A DNA stretch of 64,000 nt, from the NCBI GenBank assembly GCA_963773875.1, contig CAVZCV010000006.1:868001-932000 (forward strand). Direction: 5' to 3'. Numbering within the stretch: position 1 is the first letter of the stretch; each line of letters begins with the position of its first letter. Shown here one piece after another: positions 28,189 through 36,770 of the stretch. The position numbers and the translations under genes were made by a program. The notes under the pieces were generated by a model. The model did no database searches and was not told the origin of the DNA. It saw nothing but the letters and a program-made list of their open reading frames with translations. This DNA is from CAVTYH01 sp963773875 (GTDB taxonomy: Bacteria; Planctomycetota; Planctomycetia; Pirellulales; JADZDJ01).

Positions 28189-29583
28189 TTACAAATTAAG
28201 CGTCCGCCCATCCACCGCCAGCGCCGCTTCCTTCACGGCTTCGGAGAGCGTCGGATGCGCGTGACAGGTGCGGGCGATGTCTTCGCTCGAGGCGCCAAAG
28301 GTCATGGCGGCGGCGGCTTCGGCAATGAGGTCGCCGGCTCGGGGACCCATAATGTGAACGCCCAGCACGCGATCGGTTTCGGCATGGGCGAGGATTTTTA
28401 CTTTCCCTTCGATATCGTCCAGCGTACGCGCTCTACCGTTGGCGCGAAACGGAAAGATGCCTTTGCGATAGGGCGCGTTTTCGGCAATCAGTTGATCTTC
28501 GGTTTTCCCAACGGCTGCAATTTCCGGATGGGTATAGATGACCGAGGGCACGAGATTGTAATCGACGTGGCTGTAGCCCGTGACGATGCCTTCGGCGCAA
28601 GCCACGCCGTCTTCTTCGGCCTTGTGCGCGAGCATCGGGCCGTGGATGCAATCGCCAATGGCATATACATTGTTCGCCGGAGTGCGGAAGTGATCGTCGA
28701 CCGAGATGCGGCCTTTGGGATCGAGCGTGAGGCCGACGGTTTCCAGGCCGAGATCTTGTGTGGCCGGCGTGCGACCCACCGCGACCAGCACGCGATCGCA
28801 TTCGATCGGATTAGCGCCCGCATATTGCACAACGCAAACGCCGCGAGCTTTATCGAACTTCGCGGAGGTCACACGGCTGCCGAGACGAAAATCGACGCCT
28901 TGCTTTTTGAACAGCGCGAGCACTTCGGTGGCCAGTTCGGTATCGGTGCCCGGCAGAATGCGATCGAGAAACTCGAGCACGGTGACTTTCGAACCCAAGC
29001 GGTTCCAGACCGAGCCGAGTTCCATGCCTATGTAGCCGCCACCAACAACGACCAAGCGCTGCGGGACTTCCGGAAAAGAAAGCGCCTCGGTGCTGGTGCC
29101 CACTCGATCGCCGTCGAATTCGATTCCCGGCAGAGTGGATGGTTTGCTGCCTGTGGCGATGATGATGTGCCTGGCTGCAAGCTCTTGCACGCTGCCATCT
29201 CCTGCCGTCAGCGAAACCTTGCCCGGTCCGGCCAGGCGTCCGTAGCCGGCATAGCGATTGATTTTGTGTTTGCGGAACAGCGCTTCGACGCCTTTGCAGA
29301 GCATGTCGACAATTTGCTCTTTGCGGCGCAGCATCGTGACGAGATCAAGCTCGACGCCGCCAACTTTGACGCCATGCACAGCCAGCCTGTTTTTTGTTTC
29401 GGCGAACTTTTCGCTCGATTCCAACAGCGCCTTGCTCGGAATACATCCGATGCGCAAACATGTGCCGCCGAGTTTTGGTTCCCGTTCAATACAGGCCGTG
29501 TTCAAACCCAGCTGCGCGGCGCGAATCGCTGCGATATATCCGCCGGGACCACTACCGATGACGATCAAATCGTGTGAGGGCAT
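28189..29583 (-). CDS. lpdA: Dihydrolipoyl dehydrogenase
   Basis: 464 residues, complete. The FAD motif is IGSGPGGYIAAIRAAQLG. The redox disulfide is GGTCLRIGCIPSKALL (Cys42, Cys47), the NAD motif is VVGGGYIGMELGSVW, and the His-Glu pair is in CHAHPTLSEAVKEAAL near the C-terminus. It reoxidises lipoyl groups in 2-oxoacid dehydrogenase and glycine cleavage complexes. No E1/E2 genes are in the window. I prefer the ATG at 29583 to the TTG two codons earlier. It lies 6 bases after the stop of glgP on the same strand, so the two may share a transcript despite different pathways. Confidence 0.96.
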   Translation of the reverse strand: MPSHDLIVIGSGPGGYIAAIRAAQLGLNTACIEREPKLGGTCLRIGCIPSKALLESSEKFAETKNRLAVHGVKVGGVELDLVTMLRRKEQIVDMLCKGVEALFRKHKINRYAGYGRLAGPGKVSLTAGDGSVQELAARHIIIATGSKPSTLPGIEFDGDRVGTSTEALSFPEVPQRLVVVGGGYIGMELGSVWNRLGSKVTVLEFLDRILPGTDTELATEVLALFKKQGVDFRLGSRVTSAKFDKARGVCVVQYAGANPIECDRVLVAVGRTPATQDLGLETVGLTLDPKGRISVDDHFRTPANNVYAIGDCIHGPMLAHKAEEDGVACAEGIVTGYSHVDYNLVPSVIYTHPEIAAVGKTEDQLIAENAPYRKGIFPFRANGRARTLDDIEGKVKILAHAETDRVLGVHIMGPRAGDLIAEAAAAMTFGASSEDIARTCHAHPTLSEAVKEAALAVDGRTLNL

Positions 29584-29589
29584 GGGCAA

Positions 29590-31797
29590 TTAGCGCACGC
29601 TCATGTCGCTGCTGAGGCCGCCGGCGGCTGGCAAGTAGCAATGCGTGACATAGTCGGCAACCATGCGATGCGAACTGAACCTCCAGGCCAACGAACTGAT
29701 GCTATTCATCATGCGCTGGATCCAGTGACGCGGTAAACCGTCGCTATCGCGATCGTAAAACAGCGGAATGACTTCTTGTTCGAGCGTGCGATACAACTCG
29801 TCGGCATCGCGGCGATCGCCAATTTCGTCGGATACGTGGGCGGCTCCGTGGCCGATGGCAAAACCGTTTTTGCCATCGAACGCTTCCGCCCACCAGCCGT
29901 CGAGAATCGAAAGATTCAGTCCGCCATTGAGCACCGCCTTCTGGCCACTCGTGCCGGAGGCTTCCAGCGGACGCCGCGGATTGTTGAGCCACACGTCGAC
30001 GCCTTGCACCAAGTGGCGAGCCACGTTCACGTCGTAATCTTCCACATAGACCACGCGGCCTGCGAAGCGCGGATCGTGCCGCAAATTGGCGATCTTGCGA
30101 ATCAGCCTCTTACCCGGCTCATCGGCCGGATGCGCTTTGCCGGAGAAGATCATTTGGATCGGCCGCTGCGGATCGTTCACCATGGCGGCGAAGCGATCGA
30201 TGTCGGTCATGATCAGATCGGCGCGCTTGTATGTGGCAAAACGGCGAGCGAAACCAATGGTGAGAATATTCGGATCGAGCAGGTTGCGCGCCTGTTCCAC
30301 TGCTTCATCGCTTTCGCCACGACGTCGGGCTTGCCGGCTCACACGGCGGCGAACAAATTGCAGCAGCAAGTTTTTAAGTGCGTAGTGGGTTTCCCATAGT
30401 TCGCCGGGATCGCTGCGGTAGATTTCCTGCCAGGTTTCCGCTTTGCCCATGTGGCGCATCCAATCGGCAACGAAGATGCGGTCGTAAAGCTGCTGCATTT
30501 GCCAGGCAAGCCAACTGGGCACGTGAACGCCGTTGGTGATATGGCCGATCGGAATTTCTTCTTCCACGCGCCACGGCCATAAATGTGCCCACATACGGCG
30601 AGAAACGTGGCCATGCAGCGCGCTCACGGCGTTCGCACGACGCGAAAGCTTGAGGCCCAGCACCGTCATGCAGAAGCTTTCCCCTTCGTTGTGCGGTTCG
30701 ACCCGGCCCAGGCCCATCAGCTGTTGCAGCGAGATACCAAGTGCATCGCGCGTTGGACCAAGATGCTCTTCGATGAGTCCGCCGTCAAATCGATCGTGTC
30801 CGGCCGGCACCGGCGTGTGCGTGGTGAAAACCGTATGCTGGGCGACTTCGCGCAGGGCATCGTCGAACGTCACGCCGTCGTCATGCATTCTCTCGCGAAT
30901 CGCTTCGAGCGTGGCGAACACACTGTGCCCTTCGTTCAAATGGTAAACGCCAGGATAGATGCCCAGTGCACGCAGCGCTTTGGTGCCGCCAATACCGAGA
31001 ATCAATTCCTGGCGAATTCGCGTGCGATGATCGCCCCCGTACAGCCGGCTGGTGAGTTCACGATCTTCCGGCTTGTTGCCATCGACGTCGCAATCCAACA
31101 GATACAAATCGACCCGGCCTACTTTCATCAGCCACAGTTTGGCAAATAGCGGCCCGGTGCGTGTATCGACACGAACGGTAATCGGCCTGCCATCGGGACC
31201 GAGCGCAGGCTCCATCGGCACGTTTTCAACTTTCGTATCGAGATATTCTTCCTGCTGGTAGCCGTCGATATCTAAATGCTGTTTGAAATAGCCTTGATCG
31301 TAAAACAGGCCAATCGCAATTAGCGGAACGCCCAAGCCACTGGCACTTTTGATATGATCGCCCGACAGTACGCCCAGACCGCCAGAATAAATTGGCACCG
31401 ATTCATGGATGCCAAACTCGGCCGAAAAATATGCGACCGGCTTGGAACCGAGCACACCAGCGTGCGTGGTGCCCCAAGTTGTGCGCGGGCCGATGTATTC
31501 TTTTAGCCTGCGAAACGATTGATTGATGCGGCTGTAAAGCACGAGTTCCGCCGCGCGCATTTCTAATCGTTCGGGAGTGAACTCCGCCAAGAGCGCAATC
31601 GGATTGTGATCCAGCTGCCGCCAGCGGATCGGATCCAAATCGCGAAATAGGTTCACGACCTCCGGATGCCAGGTCCACCACAAGTTGTGGGCAATCGCCA
31701 CACACTTGTCGTAAAGCGTCTGGGGAGAGAATTCCTCCAGGCTAGGTTTTCTTGCGGCCAGGGAACCGACAACGGGCTCGACTTCAGCTTGACTCAT
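29590..31797 (-). CDS. glgP: Alpha-glucan phosphorylase (GT35)
   Basis: 735 residues from the ATG at 31797, preceded by an AAAGGA ribosome-binding site (a GTG nine codons earlier is less likely). N-terminal LYDKCVAIAHNLWWTWHPEVVNLFRDLDP and VAYFSAEFGIHESVPIYSGGLG are typical of the alpha-glucan phosphorylase branch distinct from E. coli GlgP. The pyridoxal phosphate site is in EASGTSGQKAVLNGG (Lys), followed by LSILDGWWAEAFDG. It releases glucose-1-phosphate from glycogen or maltodextrin. Planctomycetes store glycogen, which fits. No other glg genes are adjacent. Confidence 0.95.
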   Translation of the reverse strand: MSQAEVEPVVGSLAARKPSLEEFSPQTLYDKCVAIAHNLWWTWHPEVVNLFRDLDPIRWRQLDHNPIALLAEFTPERLEMRAAELVLYSRINQSFRRLKEYIGPRTTWGTTHAGVLGSKPVAYFSAEFGIHESVPIYSGGLGVLSGDHIKSASGLGVPLIAIGLFYDQGYFKQHLDIDGYQQEEYLDTKVENVPMEPALGPDGRPITVRVDTRTGPLFAKLWLMKVGRVDLYLLDCDVDGNKPEDRELTSRLYGGDHRTRIRQELILGIGGTKALRALGIYPGVYHLNEGHSVFATLEAIRERMHDDGVTFDDALREVAQHTVFTTHTPVPAGHDRFDGGLIEEHLGPTRDALGISLQQLMGLGRVEPHNEGESFCMTVLGLKLSRRANAVSALHGHVSRRMWAHLWPWRVEEEIPIGHITNGVHVPSWLAWQMQQLYDRIFVADWMRHMGKAETWQEIYRSDPGELWETHYALKNLLLQFVRRRVSRQARRRGESDEAVEQARNLLDPNILTIGFARRFATYKRADLIMTDIDRFAAMVNDPQRPIQMIFSGKAHPADEPGKRLIRKIANLRHDPRFAGRVVYVEDYDVNVARHLVQGVDVWLNNPRRPLEASGTSGQKAVLNGGLNLSILDGWWAEAFDGKNGFAIGHGAAHVSDEIGDRRDADELYRTLEQEVIPLFYDRDSDGLPRHWIQRMMNSISSLAWRFSSHRMVADYVTHCYLPAAGGLSSDMSVR

Positions 31798-32034
31798 GCG
31801 ATTCCTTTGCTCCGCGACACTCACAAATGCGCGTCCATTTTCGCAACTCGGACCGAAATGGGCGGGTTCGGACCGAATCGGTTGATTATATCGCGGCTTT
31901 TACCGGCTGCGACCCCTTATTTGCGTGGCAGCGGTTAGAAACTGGCGGCGCGGGCGATAGAATAGATCGCCCAATTTCAAACCCGGTATTCAGCTCGGCG
32001 GCCGGGCGCTATCAGAATTTGTAATGTTGCAACT

Positions 32035-33114
32035 ATGTCTGCAAATGAATTAATTTCGACGCCCGACGAACCGTCGCTCGATCGGCTGTGTGAAGAACTG
32101 GCGGCGCGCGCGGGACAAACCGATGTCGTCGGAAGCTGGCCCGTTGAGCAGTTACGGCTTCTGGGCAATGCCGGCGTCTATCGATGGTTTTTACCCCAAG
32201 AATGGGGCGGGTTCGATTGGAGCGAACAAGATCTGGCGCGCGGCTACATGCGGCTGGCTTCTGCGTGCTTAACGACAGCATTCATTCTGACGCAGCGCAG
32301 CGGGGCGGTGCGGCGGATTGCCGACTGCGAGAATCGATCACTCAAAGTAGACCTACTGCCGGCACTTGCCGAGGGGCGAAGTTTTGCAACGGTCGGTATT
32401 TCACATCTGACAACAAGCCGCCGCCATCTCGCTAAGCCCGTGCTAGCTGCGCAGGAGACCTCCGCGGGTTTCGTTCTGGATGGCTACAGCCCCTGGGTGA
32501 CCGGTGCTGCGTATGCCGAGACCGTTGTATTGGGCGCGACGCTCGACGATGGCCGACAGATTTTGGTGGCGCTGCCGACATCGCTGGCCGGCGTGTCTGT
32601 GAAGCCACATGCGCAATTGGTGGGGCTCACGGCCAGTCACACCGGACCGCTGGAATGTAGCGGAGTTCAACTTGGCCGCGAATTCTTAATAGATGGCCCT
32701 GCAGAAAATGTGATGGCCGGCAAAACGGGCACGAAAACCGGCGGTCTGCAAACGTCTGCGCTGGCGATCGGATTGTCGCTCGCGGCGATTGAATTCCTCG
32801 AACGCGAAAGCGAAAAGCGAAACGAACTGGCGAGTGCCGCTGAGAATTTGCGCGATGAACACGGTTTACTTGAGCACGACTTGCTTGCCGTTGCTGCGGG
32901 GCAGGAGGTGTGCGGAGGCGATGAATTGCGGGCACGGTCGAATAGCCTCGCGTTGCGTTCTGCGCAGGCCGCTTTGGCCGCAGCCAAGGGCGCAGGTTAC
33001 GTCGTTGGGCATCCGGCCGGGCGTTGGTGCCGCGAGGCGTTGTTCTTCCTCGTTTGGAGTTGCCCACAACCGGTGATGGCGGCGAATCTTTGCGAATTAG
33101 CCGGCCTGGGCTGA
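32035..33114 (+). CDS. Acyl-CoA dehydrogenase superfamily protein
   Basis: 359 residues. The N-terminal helical part (LLGNAGVYRWFLPQEWGGFDWSEQDLARGYMRLASACLTTAFILTQR) matches acyl-CoA dehydrogenases. The mid beta-domain is seen in GFVLDGYSPWVTGAAYAETVVLGATLDDG and the C-terminal helices follow. The catalytic Glu is not obvious, and the last helices are shortened, so it may be a divergent member acting as an oxygenase-type or hydroxylase-type flavoprotein. A GGGCGAT hairpin (31952-31972) lies 60 bases upstream. No beta-oxidation genes are adjacent. Confidence 0.8.
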   Translation: MSANELISTPDEPSLDRLCEELAARAGQTDVVGSWPVEQLRLLGNAGVYRWFLPQEWGGFDWSEQDLARGYMRLASACLTTAFILTQRSGAVRRIADCENRSLKVDLLPALAEGRSFATVGISHLTTSRRHLAKPVLAAQETSAGFVLDGYSPWVTGAAYAETVVLGATLDDGRQILVALPTSLAGVSVKPHAQLVGLTASHTGPLECSGVQLGREFLIDGPAENVMAGKTGTKTGGLQTSALAIGLSLAAIEFLERESEKRNELASAAENLRDEHGLLEHDLLAVAAGQEVCGGDELRARSNSLALRSAQAALAAAKGAGYVVGHPAGRWCREALFFLVWSCPQPVMAANLCELAGLG

Positions 33115-33166
33115 GGAATATTCACCACGGAGACACGCAGTGCAGGGAGCAGCAGGATAAGCCAAC

Positions 33167-34564
33167 TTAGCGTGTCGATTGGGATACGAGCGGCGCGATT
33201 CGCCGATACAACTCGCGATGTCGGCGGGCCATTTCCTCGGCCGTATAGGTTGCGCGAATTGTTTCGTATCCGCGACGGCCGCACTCTTTCCTAAATTCTT
33301 GATCGGAGATGAACTGCCGCAGTTTAGCCGCCAAATCGTTCGGGTCATTCGGCTCGAATAGCAGACCGCCGCCAGAGTGCTCGATCATTTCTGGAAACGC
33401 GCCGTGACGTGGCGCGACGACGGGCACACCACTGGCCAGCGATTCCAGCGCCGATAGCCCTTTGCTTTCGTGATAGATCGTGGCCACGCCCATCACATCG
33501 ATCGATTGCATGAACGCGATTTTTTGTGATCGATCTAGTTCGCCGACGTACTCAAAGCGATCGGCAAGGCCAAGTTGGTTCACCTGCGCTTTGAGCGTTT
33601 CAAAATACGGTTCGTCCCCGGACGATTTGTAGCCACCGATCCGCAGCCGCAGCGGCCCAAGTGCCGGCTCGGCGGCAAGTCTTGCAAAGGCTTCGATTAA
33701 AAGATGCAAACCCTTTTCCGGCGCGACGCGACCAAAATAGCCGATCGTGAAAGGCTCGCCGACGGGGCCAGTCGTTCGCAAATCGTAGCCATCAAGATCC
33801 AGACCATGGTGAATCACCTCGATCCGCGCCGGCTGGATACCCATGTAATCGGCCATGAAGTCAGCAAAGTAGCGATTGTACGCCACGAAGTGTTCGGCAT
33901 CCGACGCGCGTTGGCGCAGCAAGCTTCGCACCTGGCTGTAATGCGGCTCCTTCAACTGTTCGACAAACCAATCTTCCCCCGCCAGGCCACAGACGATGGG
34001 CACGCGCAATCGCTCCTTTAGCGGCGCTGCCATTCCGAGCAGCAGGGCATTCGAGAGATGAACGACGTCCGGACGAATTTCGGTCTCCAGCCAATAGGCG
34101 AGCTTTTCGACCTCTTTGCGCTGCTTGCCATGTTCGCCTTGCAACGTGGAAATGGTCAGTTCGCCAAGATCGGCGGCATCCATGCCGGCGCTGCGGCGGG
34201 AGAGCCACTCGAGCAGCCGCGGAGAATCGAGCAAGCGATCGAAAAACCAGGGTGTGTGACGGAACAGTGCCGAATGCTGTTGCAGATACACATTCACGCC
34301 GCCAAAAAAAATGCGGTCCACGCTGACATTTTCTTCGTCGGTGCGCAGAGGCGTAAATGTGGGCACGAGCAAGACGTCTTCGCCCAAGGCGCGCAACGCT
34401 TTTGCCAATCCGTTGTCGTGCAGACAGGAACCGCAGAAGCGCGAGGCAGCGCCGGCCGAAAGATAGACGATTCGACGTTTTGATTCGGCCTGCGTGCTGG
34501 CGGTTGGCGACGACGGAGCAACCTCGGTGTCAATCGCCGGTGCATGGACAGACGGGATGGTCAT
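33167..34564 (-). CDS. Glycosyltransferase family 4
   Basis: 465 residues. RRIVYLSAGAASRFCGSCLHDNGLAKALRALGEDVLLVP is the N-terminal Rossmann half with a CGSC motif known in one GT4 branch. The C-terminal donor-binding half has FTIGYFGRVAPEKGLHLLIEAF and the EX7E-type motif in ESKGLSALESLASGVPVVAP. It is a retaining GT-B enzyme; sugar donor and acceptor unknown. The N-terminal 30 residues are Ala/Thr/Ser-rich. Last gene of a minus-strand set after a polyprenyl synthase and a chorismate-lyase-like protein, with a 24-base gap. Confidence 0.9.
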   Translation of the reverse strand: MTIPSVHAPAIDTEVAPSSPTASTQAESKRRIVYLSAGAASRFCGSCLHDNGLAKALRALGEDVLLVPTFTPLRTDEENVSVDRIFFGGVNVYLQQHSALFRHTPWFFDRLLDSPRLLEWLSRRSAGMDAADLGELTISTLQGEHGKQRKEVEKLAYWLETEIRPDVVHLSNALLLGMAAPLKERLRVPIVCGLAGEDWFVEQLKEPHYSQVRSLLRQRASDAEHFVAYNRYFADFMADYMGIQPARIEVIHHGLDLDGYDLRTTGPVGEPFTIGYFGRVAPEKGLHLLIEAFARLAAEPALGPLRLRIGGYKSSGDEPYFETLKAQVNQLGLADRFEYVGELDRSQKIAFMQSIDVMGVATIYHESKGLSALESLASGVPVVAPRHGAFPEMIEHSGGGLLFEPNDPNDLAAKLRQFISDQEFRKECGRRGYETIRATYTAEEMARRHRELYRRIAPLVSQSTR

Positions 34565-34588
34565 TTGGTGCGCGTCTTTGTTAGCACG

Positions 34589-35146
34589 CTAAGCCGAAAG
34601 CGGATCAATGGACGCCACAATCTCCAGCAATTCTACCGCGGGCTCGCCGTTACAGTGAATAATTGCCGTTCGCCCATAGGTCGCTTCGCCCACTTTCGAG
34701 GCGAACAACCGGCGAAGATCGGGTCCGGGTTTCACTCGCCACAGCGCCAACAGTTCAATCTCGCGCATCACTTGATGTTCGATTAGCACTCGCCCCAGCG
34801 GTTTGGTTCGGCTTTCAATCTCCCGCCGCACGTCAGGACCAAGATATTCGAAATTTAGCCGCACAATGCCAAATTGTACCACGGCACCATCGGTCTGACG
34901 GCTCAGCAGGATCCGCCGTTCGTAGTGGGTTCCCGCCGATTTGGCGTCCAACACCTGCACATTCACCAAACTGCGGTGATATCGTTCCACGGTCACGGTC
35001 ATGTGGTGCTCATGTGCCAACAGCTTTCGGTACTGCTCTGGCATCTTGTCGACCGACACCTGATGGAAAACACCCAATTCTGCCGGCTGCTGATAAAACA
35101 GGCCGATGAGCGCGGAAAGTTCGGATCTGGCAAAAGAAACAGCCAC
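34589..35146 (-). CDS. Chorismate-lyase-like fold protein of unknown function
   Basis: 185 residues. MTVTVERYHRSLVNVQVLDAKSAG, THYERRILLSRQ, VVQFGIVRLNFEYLGPDVRREIESRTKPLGRVLIEH and TYGRTAIIHCNGEPAVELLEIV follow the pattern of UbiC/DUF98-like proteins, which share the UTRA/chorismate lyase fold. UbiC makes 4-hydroxybenzoate from chorismate. Sitting between a polyprenyl synthase and a GT4 gene it could supply an aromatic head group, but that is inference; catalytic residues cannot be confirmed by eye. The family call rests on pattern, not on a search. Confidence 0.55.
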   Translation of the reverse strand: MAVSFARSELSALIGLFYQQPAELGVFHQVSVDKMPEQYRKLLAHEHHMTVTVERYHRSLVNVQVLDAKSAGTHYERRILLSRQTDGAVVQFGIVRLNFEYLGPDVRREIESRTKPLGRVLIEHQVMREIELLALWRVKPGPDLRRLFASKVGEATYGRTAIIHCNGEPAVELLEIVASIDPLSA

Positions 35147-35214
35147 AAGCAGAAAGGCGGGATGTTCAGGGAGGCAGGATTTCCTAAATCCTACGCAGCC
35201 GAAGCCCCCGCCGT

Positions 35215-36421
35215 CTACCGCTTGCTGGCTGCGGGTGGTTGCCGGCGTTCGAGCACCAGATCGATCAAATAATAGAACAGCTGGCGCAAAGAATCGGGCG
35301 AGAGATTGCGGGCAATCGTTTCGGCGCGCTCTTGATGTTCATCAACCAGCCGGCCCGCTTTGTCGAATACACCGGCTTCGTCGTACAAGCAGCGAATCTC
35401 GCACACGTGGCCGTTTTCCAACGGGCGAAGTGTCGCGACGCGTTCCAACTCGTGCGCGCTTTTCAGGCGAAAGCCCTTCCAGCGCAAGTGCCCAAAGCAC
35501 GGTGGGGCGGCCGCCAATGACATCGCCGGCCGCCGACAGCTTGTTATGGCGATCGCCCAGCCAATCGTTCAAATCATTGATAATTTGAAAGGCGATGCCC
35601 AGGTTGCGGGCAAACTGACCGATCGGCTCGATCAGCTCATTAGCCGGACCGGCCAGGCGAACGCCCGTGTACAGGGCTGCCTCGAACGCAGGCGCTGTTT
35701 TGAGCGCGTATATTTTGAGTGCATCTTGCGGAGAAAGGCGTTTGTTGTGGGAATCGCGCCAAATCAGTTCCGCGCCTTGACCTTCGCTGAGCTTCATGTG
35801 CGCGTCGGCCAGCCGATCGAGAATATCACCGGCAACCTCCGGACCCAACGATTTTGCTTCGCGACTGATCAATCGATATCCCAAACCGATTAAATAGTCG
35901 CCGACGTTAATGGCGGTTGCCGTGCCAAATTTGCGATGCAGCGTTTGGTCGCCATAACGGAATTCGTCGTCATCCTGAATGTCGTCGTGTACCAGCGATG
36001 CCTTGTGAAACGTTTCGATCGACAACGCACAACGTTTCACCGATTCCGGCAAGCTGGCAGGCGATGGATCGCCATTTTGCTCAACACGGCTCGAGGCCAG
36101 GGCATCAAAAACTGCTAGCGTAATGAAAGGCCGAGAGTGCTTGCCGCCTTTGGCGAGGAAGTCGTAGGCGATGGCCTCGGTGGCTGCTAGCGGATCAAGA
36201 CCATTCACGCCTTGCCCATTTAATTCCGCGAGGGTTCGGCGTCCACGCAGCCGCGGGGCAAGTCGCTCCAGCTGCGGCCGATCGAACATACCAGCGGCGA
36301 CCATCATAAGGCCCGAGTACCCGTTCGTGTGCGTCTGGCCATTGCGACCTTGTGGCTGCTGTGCGCTCGAATCGGTCGCGGGAGAATCGGCAGACGGACG
36401 TGGTGGAATGACAATCGCCAA
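35215..36421 (-). CDS. Polyprenyl diphosphate synthase, frame broken
   Basis: The first aspartate-rich motif is VHDDIQDDDEFRYGDQTLHRKFG and the second region is FQIINDLNDWLGDRHNK (DLND in place of DDxxD). KGGKHSRPFITLAVFDAL gives the isopentenyl diphosphate-binding Lys/Arg. The frame breaks near 35449-35460 (SPEKRA, in CGCGCACG) and resumes as HELERVATLRPLENG, ending DLVLERRQPPAASKR at 35215. Joined length is about 402 residues, longer than typical (300-350) because of an N-terminal extension of about 60 residues. It elongates isoprenoid chains. The break is probably an indel in the CG repeat. Confidence 0.88.
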
Positions 36422-36770
36422 CTTACGGCCTTTCGCAATACTTTGCGGTCACTTTCCGGTCAACGGTCCATGTTTGAGGCATCCCATAATACCAAAGGCG
36501 GCCCGATGAGAAACCGAGGTCACCCGTCGAAGGTAAAAAATTCCGCCTTTCACGCTGGAACCGCTTGGATGCGATGCGACGCAGTCTATAGTTTGCCAAC
36601 CGTAAATTGTGCGAGTGAATTAACTTGCCAGTGAATAACGGTCGCGGCGACCACTAGAATCGCACGCGGTCGAGAGCAAGAATTGTCGTTCCAGTGCGAA
36701 AAACGGCTGCCGGACTGAGGTTCGAGCGACGCGCCACCGTTTTCGCCGCTGCGATCGTATCACCCTAATA
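36422..36770. other. Intergenic region between polyprenyl synthase and MMPL genes
   Basis: 349 bases between divergent genes. I see no coding frame with family resemblance, no RNA gene and no strong hairpin. It must contain the promoters of both flanking units. Confidence 0.45.

Noticed and set aside
28255..29577. 440-codon open frame on the plus strand
   Set aside because: Fully antisense to lpdA, whose protein is clearly conserved; the opposite frame is Arg/Ala/His-rich and has no family resemblance.
29776..30399. 207-codon plus-strand frame inside glgP
   Set aside because: Antisense to the well-conserved phosphorylase.
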